Shown here one piece after another: positions 43,424 to 51,474 of a stretch of DNA of 62,615 nt; position 1 is the stretch's first letter; each line of letters opens with the position of its first letter. Origin of the DNA: Pseudomonas fluorescens (lineage in GTDB: Bacteria; Pseudomonadota; Gammaproteobacteria; Pseudomonadales; Pseudomonadaceae); NCBI RefSeq assembly GCF_902497855.1, contig NZ_CABVHU010000028.1:1-62615 (forward strand), in the 5' to 3' direction. A model generated the notes under the pieces. That model saw only the letters and a program-made list of their open reading frames with translations, had not been told where the DNA came from and made no database searches. Position numbers and translations under genes: made by a program.

Positions 43424-44383
43424 ATGAGCGAAGCGAAGCATTCCCGCCTGATCATTCTGGGTTCCGGCCCTGCCGGTTACAGCGCGGCCGTTTATGCCGC
43501 CCGCGCCAACCTCAAACCCGTGGTCATTACCGGCATACAGGCAGGTGGCCAGCTCACCACCACCGTCGAAGTCGACAACTGGCCCGGCGACGTCGAAGGG
43601 CTCACCGGCCCGGTGCTGATGGAGCGCATGCAAAAACACGCCGAACGCTTTGACACAGAGATTGTTTACGACCACATCCACACGGCCAAGTTGCAACAGC
43701 GCCCGTTCGAGCTCATTGGCGACAGCGGCCGGTACACCTGCGATGCACTGATTATCGCCACCGGCGCCTCGGCGCAATACCTGGGGCTGCCCTCGGAAGA
43801 AGCCTTTGCCGGCAAAGGGGTATCGGCTTGCGCCACGTGTGACGGCTTTTTCTACCGCAAACAGGTGGTCGCGGTGATCGGCGGCGGCAACACCGCGGTC
43901 GAGGAAGCCCTGTATTTGTCGAACATTGCCAGCGAAGTCCACCTGATTCACCGCCGCGACAAGTTGCGCGCCGAGAAAATCCTGCAGGACAAACTCTTTG
44001 AAAAGGCCGCCAACGGCAATATTCGCCTGCACTGGAATCAGCACCTGGATGAAGTGCTGGGCGATGCCAGCGGCGTGACCGGTGCCCGCCTGCGGGACAG
44101 TCACAGCGGCGAAACCCGCGAATTGCCGCTGACCGGGGTCTTCATCGCCATTGGTCACAAACCCAACACCGACCTGTTCCAGGGTCAGCTGGAAATGCGC
44201 GACGGCTATTTGCTGGTCAAGGGCGGCAGCGAAGGCGATGCTACCGCCACCGCGATCGCCGGCGTATTCGCCGCCGGCGACGTGGCCGATCACGTTTATC
44301 GTCAGGCCGTCACCTCCGCCGGGGCCGGCTGCATGGCCGCCCTGGACGCGGAGAAATACCTCGACGACATTCCCACCGTTTGA
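43424..44383 (+). CDS. trxB: Thioredoxin reductase
   Basis: NADPH-dependent flavoenzyme of 319 residues that keeps thioredoxin reduced. The FAD motif is GSGPAGYSAA (13-22), the redox pair Cys136/Cys139 is in ACATCDGFF, the NADPH motif is GGGNTAVEEA near 156, and the C-terminal FAD motif is GVFAAGDVAD near 278. AGGTG precedes the ATG. It heads a plus-strand run with aat, bpt and infA. Confidence 0.96.
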   Translation: MSEAKHSRLIILGSGPAGYSAAVYAARANLKPVVITGIQAGGQLTTTVEVDNWPGDVEGLTGPVLMERMQKHAERFDTEIVYDHIHTAKLQQRPFELIGDSGRYTCDALIIATGASAQYLGLPSEEAFAGKGVSACATCDGFFYRKQVVAVIGGGNTAVEEALYLSNIASEVHLIHRRDKLRAEKILQDKLFEKAANGNIRLHWNQHLDEVLGDASGVTGARLRDSHSGETRELPLTGVFIAIGHKPNTDLFQGQLEMRDGYLLVKGGSEGDATATAIAGVFAAGDVADHVYRQAVTSAGAGCMAALDAEKYLDDIPTV

Positions 44384-44448
44384 CGGCACACTTCACGGCG
44401 GGCCCGACAGCCCGCCACCGCCCTCCCCTTCTGCAAAGCCCGGATGCC

Positions 44449-45129
44449 ATGCTGACTTGGTTACAACGCAACACCCTGACCTTCCCGCCGCTGGACAAGG
44501 CCATGCGCGACCCCAACGGGCTGCTGGCGGCGGGCGGCGACCTGTCCGCCGATCGGCTGATCAAAGCCTATCGCCATGGCTGCTTTCCGTGGTTCTCGGA
44601 AGGCCAGCCAATCCTCTGGTGGTCACCGGACCCGCGCACGGTGCTGTTCCCCGACGAACTGCATGTCTCGCGCAGCCTGAACAAGTTGCTGCGCCAACAA
44701 CGCTATCAAGTGACCTTCGATCGGGATTTTGCCGCGGTGATCCGCGCGTGCGCCGCGCCACGGGAATACGCCGACGGCACCTGGATCACCGACGCCATGC
44801 AGGCGGCCTACCTCGAGCTGCACAAGCGCGGTTATGCGCATTCGGTGGAAGTCTGGGACCAGGGCGAACTCGTCGGCGGGCTGTATGGCCTGGCCATGGG
44901 GCAGCTGTTTTTCGGCGAGTCGATGTTCAGCCGTGCCGACAACGCCTCCAAATATGGCTTTGCCACACTGGTGCGACATCTGGAAGACTCAGGCTTTGTG
45001 CTGATCGACTGCCAGATGCCGACCGACCATCTGCACAGTCTCGGCGCCCGGGCGATTCCCCGCCGCGAGTTCGCCGGCTACCTGGCGCGGCATCTGGACC
45101 AGCCCAGCCGCGCCACCTGGGTTTGCTGA
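44449..45129 (+). CDS. aat: Leucyl/phenylalanyl-tRNA-protein transferase
   Basis: Enzyme of 226 residues that adds Leu or Phe to proteins with N-terminal Arg or Lys, marking them for ClpS/ClpAP. Signature blocks are GLLAAGGDLSADRLIKAYRHGCFPWF (about 24-49), ILWWSPDPRTVL, and GGLYGLAMGQLFFGESMFS near 143. ATG 44449 gives the usual MLTWLQRN start; the frame upstream overlaps the trxB end. Follows trxB by 65 bp. Confidence 0.95.
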   Translation: MLTWLQRNTLTFPPLDKAMRDPNGLLAAGGDLSADRLIKAYRHGCFPWFSEGQPILWWSPDPRTVLFPDELHVSRSLNKLLRQQRYQVTFDRDFAAVIRACAAPREYADGTWITDAMQAAYLELHKRGYAHSVEVWDQGELVGGLYGLAMGQLFFGESMFSRADNASKYGFATLVRHLEDSGFVLIDCQMPTDHLHSLGARAIPRREFAGYLARHLDQPSRATWVC

Positions 45130-45150
45130 GCGACTTTGGCCCATGTGTCA

Positions 45151-45187
45151 TACACTTATTCAAAAGCGCTTACACTTATTCAAAAGC
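45151..45187 (+). repeat. 20-bp tandem direct repeat before bpt
   Basis: TACACTTATTCAAAAGC occurs at 45151-45167 and again at 45171-45187, a 20-bp period, ending 17 nt before the bpt start. It may be a promoter duplication or a slippage product. Confidence 0.85.
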
Positions 45188-45204
45188 TTATCCGAGGGTT
45201 GATC

Positions 45205-45912
45205 ATGACCGAGTTGGCGCGCTTGAAGTTTTATGCCACTCAACCCCACTCTTGCAGTTATCTGCCCGAGGAGCAGGCCACGACCTTGTTCCTCGACCCT
45301 AGCCAGCCCATGGATGTGCATGTCTACGCAGACCTGTCGGAAATGGGTTTTCGTCGCAGCGGCGATCATCTGTACCGGCCCCATTGCCAGAATTGCAATG
45401 CGTGCGTACCGGCGCGCATCCCTGTTGCGCAGTTTTCACCCAACCGTCAGCAGAAGCGCATCTTCAAGCGCAACGCCGATGTGCAAGTCCGTCCGGCCAG
45501 GCCCAAGTTCAGCGAGGAGTACTTCGACCTCTATCAACGCTACATCGAGCAGCGGCATGCCGATGGCGACATGTACCCGCCAAGCCGCGATCAGTTTGCG
45601 ACCTTCCTGGTACGGGACCTGCCGTTTTCCAGGTTCTATGAATTCCGTCTCGAAGGCCGGTTGGTGGCAGTGGCTGTCACAGACCTGCTGCCCAACGGTC
45701 TGTCGGCGGTCTACACCTTCTACGAGCCCGATGAAGAACGTCGCAGCCTGGGGCGCTACGCGATCCTCTGGCAGATCACCGAGGCCCGGCGTCTGGGCCT
45801 GGAAGCGGTCTACCTCGGCTATTGGATCAAGAACTGCAAAAAAATGAGCTACAAGACGCAATATCGCCCGATCGAACTGCTGATTAATCAGCGCTGGGTC
45901 ATCCTGAACTAG
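45205..45912 (+). CDS. bpt: Bpt, aspartate/glutamate leucyltransferase
   Basis: N-degron transferase of 235 residues, related to eukaryotic arginyl-transferase (ATE) but adding Leu to N-terminal Asp or Glu. Conserved elements are the Cys pair in CQNCNACVPARIP (62-74) and the C-terminal transferase core YLGYWIKNCKKMSYK near 210. The ATG at 45205 follows CCGAGGG, a fair ribosome site. Together with Aat it feeds ClpS and ClpA encoded just downstream on the other strand. Confidence 0.93.
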   Translation: MTELARLKFYATQPHSCSYLPEEQATTLFLDPSQPMDVHVYADLSEMGFRRSGDHLYRPHCQNCNACVPARIPVAQFSPNRQQKRIFKRNADVQVRPARPKFSEEYFDLYQRYIEQRHADGDMYPPSRDQFATFLVRDLPFSRFYEFRLEGRLVAVAVTDLLPNGLSAVYTFYEPDEERRSLGRYAILWQITEARRLGLEAVYLGYWIKNCKKMSYKTQYRPIELLINQRWVILN

Positions 45913-46023
45913 AGCAAGCCCTAAACCCCTTGGCTTAAACCCCATTTTTCGGGCACAATGCACGCCGCTTTTGCCTGGCGCAGTTGCACCGGGCCATTCA
46001 TTGGACACCGAGGGCTTTACTGC

Positions 46024-46242
46024 ATGTCGAAAGAAGACAGCTTCGAAATGGAAGGCACTGTCGTCGACACCCTGCCCAACACCATGTTTCGCGTGGAGTT
46101 GGAAAATGGGCACGTCGTAACCGCGCATATCTCCGGCAAGATGCGCAAGAACTACATTCGTATTCTTACCGGTGACAAAGTGCGCGTCGAGCTGACGCCC
46201 TATGACTTGAGCAAAGGGCGCATCACTTACCGCGCTCGCTAA
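46024..46242 (+). CDS. infA: Translation initiation factor IF-1
   Basis: OB-fold protein of 72 residues that binds the 30S A-site. [26 protein letters not shown] and the tail [13 protein letters not shown] are classic. The ATG at 46024 is chosen by family length. It is followed by a strong terminator. In E. coli infA likewise lies near aat, clpA and cspD; no serine tRNA is present here, unlike in E. coli. Confidence 0.97.
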
Positions 46243-46257
46243 TCAAGTCAATACAAG

Positions 46258-46283
46258 ACGCCCGGTTTATGCCGGGCGTTTTT
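46258..46283 (+). terminator. Rho-independent terminator of infA
   Basis: CGCCCGG (46259-46265) pairs with CCGGGCG (46272-46278), then TTTTT. Confidence 0.92.
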
Positions 46284-46290
46284 GTGTGCG

Positions 46291-46402
46291 GATCGTTCCC
46301 ACGCTCTGCGTGGGAATGCCTCAAAGGACGCTCCGCGTTCGGCTCTGGAAGGGACGCAGAGCGTCCCGGGCTGCATTCCCACGCGGAGCGTGGGAATGAT
46401 CA
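46291..46402. repeat. Palindromic GTTCCCACGC-family repeat
   Basis: Starts GATCGTTCCCACGCTCTGCG, ends GAGCGTGGGAATGATCA, and has an internal GGGACGCAGAGCGTCCC. Same family as at 31549 and 35270 but without the REP tail. Confidence 0.85.
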
Positions 46403-46416
46403 ACATCCGGCAGACA

Positions 46417-46445
46417 GCAAAAAGGCGCCTCGCGGCGCCTTTTGC
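46417..46445 (-). terminator. Terminator of clpA
   Basis: AAAAAGGCGCC pairs with GGCGCCTTTT across CTCGC (46421-46441). On the minus strand the stem is followed by TTTTT, 17 bp beyond the clpA stop. It may also stop readthrough from infA. Confidence 0.88.
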
Positions 46446-46461
46446 TGTGTTGCGGTCAACG

Positions 46462-48732
46462 TCAGGCCATTTCAGCCGTGGTCTCGAACTCGAAGGTCAG
46501 CTCGCCGTCCTTCAGATCGATGTGCACCACGCCACCATGGTCGGCCAGTTCGCCAAAGAGAATCTCTTCCGCCAGCGGACGCTTGATCTTGTCCTGGATC
46601 AGACGTGCCATGGGTCGAGCACCCATTGCCGAGTCGTAGCCACCGGCTGCCAGCCAGCTGCGCGCCGCGTCCGTCACTTCCAGCTGCACACGCTTGTCTT
46701 CCAACTGCGCCTGAAGCTCGGTAAGGAACTTGTCCACCACGCTCTTGATGACCTCATGGCTGAGGCGACCAAACTGGATAATGGTGTCCAGACGGTTGCG
46801 GAATTCCGGCGTGAAGCTCTTCTTGATCACCTCCATCGCATCGGACGAGTGGTCCTGATGGGTGAAACCGATCGAAGCACGGGCTGCGGTTTCGGCACCG
46901 GCGTTGGTCGTCATGATGACGATCACGTTACGGAAGTCCGCCTTGCGCCCGTTGTTATCGGTCAGCGTACCGTGGTCCATTACCTGCAGCAGCAGGTTGA
47001 AGACTTCCGGATGCGCCTTCTCGATCTCATCGAGCAACAGCACGCAGTGAGGCTGCTTGGTGATGGCTTCGGTCAGCAGGCCGCCCTGGTCGAACCCGAC
47101 ATAACCTGGAGGTGCACCGATCAGACGCGATACGGTGTGGCGCTCCATGTACTCGGACATGTCGAAGCGAACCAGCTCGATCCCCAACGCCTTGGCCAAC
47201 TGACGCGCCGCTTCGGTTTTACCGACACCGGTCGGGCCTGCGAACAGGAACGAACCGACAGGCTTGTCAGGCGACTTGAGGCCGGCACGGGACAGTTTGA
47301 TCGCGGTCGACAGCGAGTCGATCGCGGCATCCTGGCCAAATACCGTCAGCTTCAGGTCACGCTCAAGGTTACGCAGCAGCTCTTTGTCGGAGCTGGTGAC
47401 GTGTTTTGGCGGAATCCGCGCGATTTTCGCGACGATGTCCTCGACCTGAGGCACCTCGATGCGTTTCACGCGCTTCTCGATCGGCTGCAGGCGCTGGTAG
47501 GCACCCGCCTCGTCGATGACGTCGATGGCCTTGTCCGGCATGTGCCGGTCATTGATGTAGCGCGAGGCCAGTTCAGCCGCCGCACGCAAGGCTTCATCGC
47601 TGTATTCGATGTTGTGGTGCGCTTCGAAACGCCCTTTCAGGCCACGCAGGATACCGATGGTGTCTTCCACCGAGGGCTCCGACACATCGACCTTCTGGAA
47701 GCGCCGGGCCAGGGCACGGTCCTTCTCGAAGATCCCGCGAAACTCCTGGAAGGTGGTCGAACCGATGCACCGGATATCACCGGACGACAGCAGCGGCTTG
47801 AGCAGGTTCGAGGCATCCATGACGCCACCGGACGCGGCACCCGCACCGATGATGGTGTGGATCTCGTCGATGAACAGGATCGCCTGAGGACGTTTTTTCA
47901 GCTCGTTGAGCAGCGCCTTGAAGCGCTTCTCGAAATCGCCACGGTATTTGGTCCCGGCCAGCAGCGCCCCCAGATCGAGGGAATACACCACGCTGTTGGC
48001 CAGCAGGTCCGGCACCTGGTTGTCGACAATGCGCTTGGCCAGGCCTTCGGCAATCGCGGTTTTACCCACGCCCGCCTCGCCCACCAGCAGCGGATTGTTC
48101 TTGCGACGCCGCGCCAGGATCTGCGCGACACGCTCGACTTCCAGCTCACGGCCTACCAGCGGGTCGATCCGACCCTGGCGCGCGAGTTCGTTGAGGTTGC
48201 TGGCATAAGCATCCAGGGGATTGCCTGAAGAAGAAGACTCGCCGCCCTCGTCGTCCTGCATATCTTGCTCACCTTCAGAGTGATCGCCGTGCCCGGGCAC
48301 TTTGGAAATGCCGTGGGCGATGTAGTTGACGACATCGATCCGCGCGACGCTCTGCTGTTTCAGCAGGAACACCGCCTGACTCTCTTGTTCGCTGAAGATC
48401 GCAACCAGCACGTTGGCGCCGGTCACTTCGCGTTTGCCCGAGCTCTGTACATGAAAGACAGCACGCTGCAGAACACGCTGGAAGCCCAGGGTTGGCTGGG
48501 TTTCACGATCCTCGTCATGGACGGGAATCAATGGCGTGGTCGAGTCGATGAACTCCTGCAGGTCATGCTTGAGTTTGTCGAGGTTTGCGCCGCAGGCACG
48601 CAAAACGGTGGCGGCAGCCTCATTGTCCAATAGGGCCAGCAGGAGGTGTTCGACGGTCATGAACTCATGACGCTTCGATCGGGCCTCCTTGAAGGCAAGA
48701 TTGAGGGTGACTTCGAGCTCGCGGTTTAACAT
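46462..48732 (-). CDS. clpA: ClpA, AAA+ unfoldase of the ClpAP protease
   Basis: Hexameric unfoldase of 756 residues that feeds N-degron substrates delivered by ClpS to ClpP. It has a Clp N-domain (about 1-145), a first AAA module with Walker A GEAGVGKT near 215, and a second with GPTGVGKT near 495. An acidic linker (EGEQDMQDDEGGESSSSG) sits near 150-170. The IGL-type ClpP-binding loop lies near 610-620. It starts 30 bp after clpS and shares its operon. Confidence 0.96.
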   Translation of the reverse strand: MLNRELEVTLNLAFKEARSKRHEFMTVEHLLLALLDNEAAATVLRACGANLDKLKHDLQEFIDSTTPLIPVHDEDRETQPTLGFQRVLQRAVFHVQSSGKREVTGANVLVAIFSEQESQAVFLLKQQSVARIDVVNYIAHGISKVPGHGDHSEGEQDMQDDEGGESSSSGNPLDAYASNLNELARQGRIDPLVGRELEVERVAQILARRRKNNPLLVGEAGVGKTAIAEGLAKRIVDNQVPDLLANSVVYSLDLGALLAGTKYRGDFEKRFKALLNELKKRPQAILFIDEIHTIIGAGAASGGVMDASNLLKPLLSSGDIRCIGSTTFQEFRGIFEKDRALARRFQKVDVSEPSVEDTIGILRGLKGRFEAHHNIEYSDEALRAAAELASRYINDRHMPDKAIDVIDEAGAYQRLQPIEKRVKRIEVPQVEDIVAKIARIPPKHVTSSDKELLRNLERDLKLTVFGQDAAIDSLSTAIKLSRAGLKSPDKPVGSFLFAGPTGVGKTEAARQLAKALGIELVRFDMSEYMERHTVSRLIGAPPGYVGFDQGGLLTEAITKQPHCVLLLDEIEKAHPEVFNLLLQVMDHGTLTDNNGRKADFRNVIVIMTTNAGAETAARASIGFTHQDHSSDAMEVIKKSFTPEFRNRLDTIIQFGRLSHEVIKSVVDKFLTELQAQLEDKRVQLEVTDAARSWLAAGGYDSAMGARPMARLIQDKIKRPLAEEILFGELADHGGVVHIDLKDGELTFEFETTAEMA

Positions 48733-48762
48733 AGCTTCACCTCATACCCAAGTGGTCGGCGA

Positions 48763-49146
48763 TTAACCGTCCTTCTCGATTTCACAGAGTAGCGGATGCT
48801 GGCTTTCCCTGGCGTACTGGTTGACCTGCATGGCCTTCGTCTCGGCGATGTCGCGGGTAAACACTCCACATACTGCCCGTCCTTCTGTGTGGACGGCCAG
48901 CATGACCTTGGTCGCCAGCTCGCGATTCAGGTTAAAAAACACCTCGAGCACTTCGACGACGAAATCCATCGGTGTGTAGTCATCGTTGAACAAAACCACC
49001 TTGTACATCGGCGGTGCCTGTAACGCAGGCTTTGCTTCCTGAACAGCAATGCCCGCTGAATCGTCGTCGTGTTCCTCCGGGCGATCTTTTTGGAGAGTCG
49101 GACGATCCTGATTGAATGTTAGTCGAATCTGGCTGATTGCATGCAT
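48763..49146 (-). CDS. clpS: ClpS, N-recognin adaptor of ClpA
   Basis: Adaptor of 127 residues that binds N-terminal Leu, Phe, Trp and Tyr and hands the protein to ClpA. The recognition fold is clear: MYKVVLFNDDYTPMDFVVEVLEVFF (47-71), with the Asn-Asp-Asp pocket, and KVMLAVHTEGRAVCGVFTRDIAE (80-102). The N-terminal 45 residues form the flexible tail needed for handover. It precedes clpA by 30 bp. Confidence 0.96.
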   Translation of the reverse strand: MHAISQIRLTFNQDRPTLQKDRPEEHDDDSAGIAVQEAKPALQAPPMYKVVLFNDDYTPMDFVVEVLEVFFNLNRELATKVMLAVHTEGRAVCGVFTRDIAETKAMQVNQYARESQHPLLCEIEKDG

Positions 49147-49371
49147 GGAAAGAAAGGTTCGTCAGTTGTGCGAATACAGTGGTGGGGGCGACCATCGCCG
49201 ATTTCAACTCCGACTGCCTGGTCACCTTGACTATCGGCAAAACGGTGTTACAACCAATAGAGCCCACAGTGGGTAAAAAAGGTCCGCGGAGTCAACCTTA
49301 TTTCTGAGAAATGACTGCGGATGTACTGGATGATACTCCAGTGATGGAGTCTGTTGCAGAGGGATATGAGT

Positions 49372-49629
49372 ATGGCGGTCGGCAAGGTGAAATGGTTCAA
49401 CAACGCCAAGGGCTACGGTTTTATCAACGAGGACGGCAAGGATGATGATCTGTTTGCCCACTACTCGGCGATCAAAATGGATGGTTACAAAACCCTTAAA
49501 GCCGGGCAACCCGTGACCTTCAACATCATCCAGGGTCCGAAGGGGTTGCATGCCGTCGATATCGCCGCCGCCGAGGCTTCGGCAGGACAGGCGCTGCCCG
49601 CCACGCAAAAAGAAACGGTCTCGGGCTGA
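49372..49629 (+). CDS. cspD: Cold-shock-domain protein CspD
   Basis: Nucleic-acid-binding protein of 85 residues. The RNP1 and RNP2 motifs are seen in KGYGFINEDG (13-22) and DLFAHYSAI (26-34). The C-terminal extension after residue 67 is characteristic of CspD, which inhibits replication in stationary phase in E. coli. ATG 49372 has GAGGG at 8 nt; ATG 49366 lies too close to it. Located beside clpS/clpA as in many gamma-proteobacteria. Confidence 0.9.
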   Translation: MAVGKVKWFNNAKGYGFINEDGKDDDLFAHYSAIKMDGYKTLKAGQPVTFNIIQGPKGLHAVDIAAAEASAGQALPATQKETVSG

Positions 49630-49650
49630 CACAACCAAACATCCAGTCAT

Positions 49651-49693
49651 AAAAAAACCGCCCGACTCAATCACTTGAGCCGGGCGGTTTTTG
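49651..49693. terminator. Bidirectional terminator between cspD and icd
   Basis: AAAAACCGCCCG (to 49664) pairs with CGGGCGGTTTTT (from 49681), with a nested CTCAA/TTGAG stem in the loop. A-runs and T-runs on both sides let it serve both convergent genes. Confidence 0.93.
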
Positions 49694-49709
49694 TTACACC
49701 TTAATTCGC

Positions 49710-50966
49710 TTACATGTGCGAAATCAGCGCATCACCAAACGCAGACGAAGACAGCAGCTTCGCGCCTTCCATCAGACGGTGGAAGTCATAGGTCACGGTC
49801 TTGGCGGAAATCGCGCCGTTGGTGCCCTTGATGATCAGGTCGGCCGCTTCGGTCCAGCCCATGTGACGCAGCATCATCTCTGCGGACAGGATCAGCGAAC
49901 CCGGGTTGACCTGGTCCTTGCCAGCGTACTTCGGCGCAGTACCGTGGGTCGCTTCGAACATTGCAATGGTGTCGGACAGGTTGGCACCCGGCGCGATACC
50001 GATACCGCCCACTTCCGCCGCCAGGGCGTCGGAGAGGTAGTCGCCGTTCAGGTTCAGGGTCGCGATGACATCGTATTCGGCCGGGCGCAGCAGGATCTGC
50101 TGGAGCATGGCGTCGGCGATGGCGTCCTTGACGATGACATTCTTGCCGGTTTTCGGGTTCTTGAACTGCATCCACGGCCCGCCGTCGAGCAGGGTCGCGC
50201 CGAATTCTTCAGCGGCCACCTCGTAGGCCCATTCCTTGAAGGCACCTTCGGTGAACTTCATGATGTTGCCTTTGTGCACGATGGTCAGCGAGTCGCGGTC
50301 GTTGTCGACCACATACTGCAGGGCCTTGCGCGCCAGACGCTTGGTGCCTTGCAGGGAAACCGGCTTGATACCGATACCGCAATTTTCGTCGAAACGGATC
50401 TTGGTCACGCCCATTTCGTCTTTCAGGAACTTGATGACCTTGGTCGCTTCCGGCGAACCGGCCTTCCATTCGATACCGGCATAAATGTCTTCCGAGTTTT
50501 CGCGGAAGATGGTCATGTCGACGTCGCCTGGCTTCTTGACCGGGCTAGGCACGCCTTCGAACCAGCGCACCGGGCGCAGGCAGACATACAGGTCGAGTTG
50601 CTGGCGCAGGGCCACGTTCAGGGAACGGATGCCGCCGCCGACCGGGGTGGTCAGGGGGCCCTTTATGGACACCACGTAATCCTTGACCGCGTCCAGGGTT
50701 TCCTGGGGCAGCCAGGTGTCCTGGTCGTAAACCTGAGTCGCTTTTTCCCCGGCGTAGACTTCCATCCAGGAAATTTTGCGCTCGCCGCCGTAAGCCTTCT
50801 TAACAGCAGCATCGACAACCTTGATCATGACAGGGCTGATATCAACCCCAATGCCGTCGCCTTCGATGAAGGGGATGATCGGGTTATTAGGAACATTGAG
50901 AGAATGGTCTGCATTGACGGTGATTTTGTCGCCGACGGCTGGAACCTGAATCTTCTTGTAACCCAT
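49710..50966 (-). CDS. icd: NADP-dependent isocitrate dehydrogenase (homodimeric)
   Basis: TCA-cycle enzyme of 418 residues that converts isocitrate to 2-oxoglutarate. The regulatory Ser115, phosphorylated by AceK in enterics, lies in GGGIRSLNVALRQQLDLYV. Metal-binding aspartates are in the NLNGDYLSDALAA region near 305, and the NADP-specificity segment HGTAPKYAGKD is near 340. It is divergent from a second, unrelated isocitrate dehydrogenase. Confidence 0.97.
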   Translation of the reverse strand: MGYKKIQVPAVGDKITVNADHSLNVPNNPIIPFIEGDGIGVDISPVMIKVVDAAVKKAYGGERKISWMEVYAGEKATQVYDQDTWLPQETLDAVKDYVVSIKGPLTTPVGGGIRSLNVALRQQLDLYVCLRPVRWFEGVPSPVKKPGDVDMTIFRENSEDIYAGIEWKAGSPEATKVIKFLKDEMGVTKIRFDENCGIGIKPVSLQGTKRLARKALQYVVDNDRDSLTIVHKGNIMKFTEGAFKEWAYEVAAEEFGATLLDGGPWMQFKNPKTGKNVIVKDAIADAMLQQILLRPAEYDVIATLNLNGDYLSDALAAEVGGIGIAPGANLSDTIAMFEATHGTAPKYAGKDQVNPGSLILSAEMMLRHMGWTEAADLIIKGTNGAISAKTVTYDFHRLMEGAKLLSSSAFGDALISHM

Positions 50967-51474
50967 GCTGAACTCCATTGATTGGATTGAACATCTGGCT
51001 TGGTTCGAGCGTAACCCAGTTAATTCGGCGCGCAAACCCTATGTTCCACCCATCTGCCGCAAAGCTGTGCGGTCCGGGGCCTACAAGCCTGAAAGCAAAG
51101 GGAAAAACGCCAAACTCAAGCACGGTGCAAGACTCTACGCCCCGCACTCCCCTGCGACCTTTAGACCAATGGACGTCAATCGATGTGTGTGAACCATCGG
51201 CAGATTGCCAGCTACCTATGTATAATGCCGCCCGCTGACCACAGAGTCACGACGGCCGACCTCTCTGCAACTGGAATGTAGCCGAGACTTCGGACCCGAA
51301 AAAGCAGGACCGTTACCGCGGTCCACCCGCTTGACGCTCGACTGATGCACCCAACATCACCGCGCACAAATCTCGACATTCGGCTCATGGATGACTTTGA
51401 ACGAACGCGCTTACCCGGCGCCCCTCGAGTTTTTCTGCGCATGCTTTAGCAAAGAAGAGAGAGTTAATCCGAAT
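50967..51474. other. Divergent icd/idh control region
   Basis: 508 bp with no gene. A TATAAT box lies at 51221-51226 but no convincing -35 stands 16-18 bp before it. The part after it is the presumed idh leader, listed separately. Confidence 0.5.
51233..51474 (+). ncRNA. Structured 5' leader of idh, candidate icd-II RNA motif
   Basis: If transcription starts just after TATAAT at 51221-51226, the leader is about 240 nt. It contains CCGA-GACT-TCGG (51282-51293) and GGACCG (51307-51312) pairing with CGGTCC (51319-51324). A conserved RNA motif named icd-II has been described upstream of the monomeric isocitrate dehydrogenase gene in Pseudomonas; I cannot verify the match without its covariance model. 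Boundaries are approximate. Confidence 0.45.

Noticed and set aside
46243..46461. A serine tRNA gene between infA and clpA, as in E. coli
   Set aside because: The gap holds two terminators and a palindromic repeat; no cloverleaf or CCA end is seen.
51205..51226. TTGCCA and TATAAT as a complete promoter for idh
   Set aside because: The spacing is only 10 bp. The TATAAT may be real, but this -35 is not.
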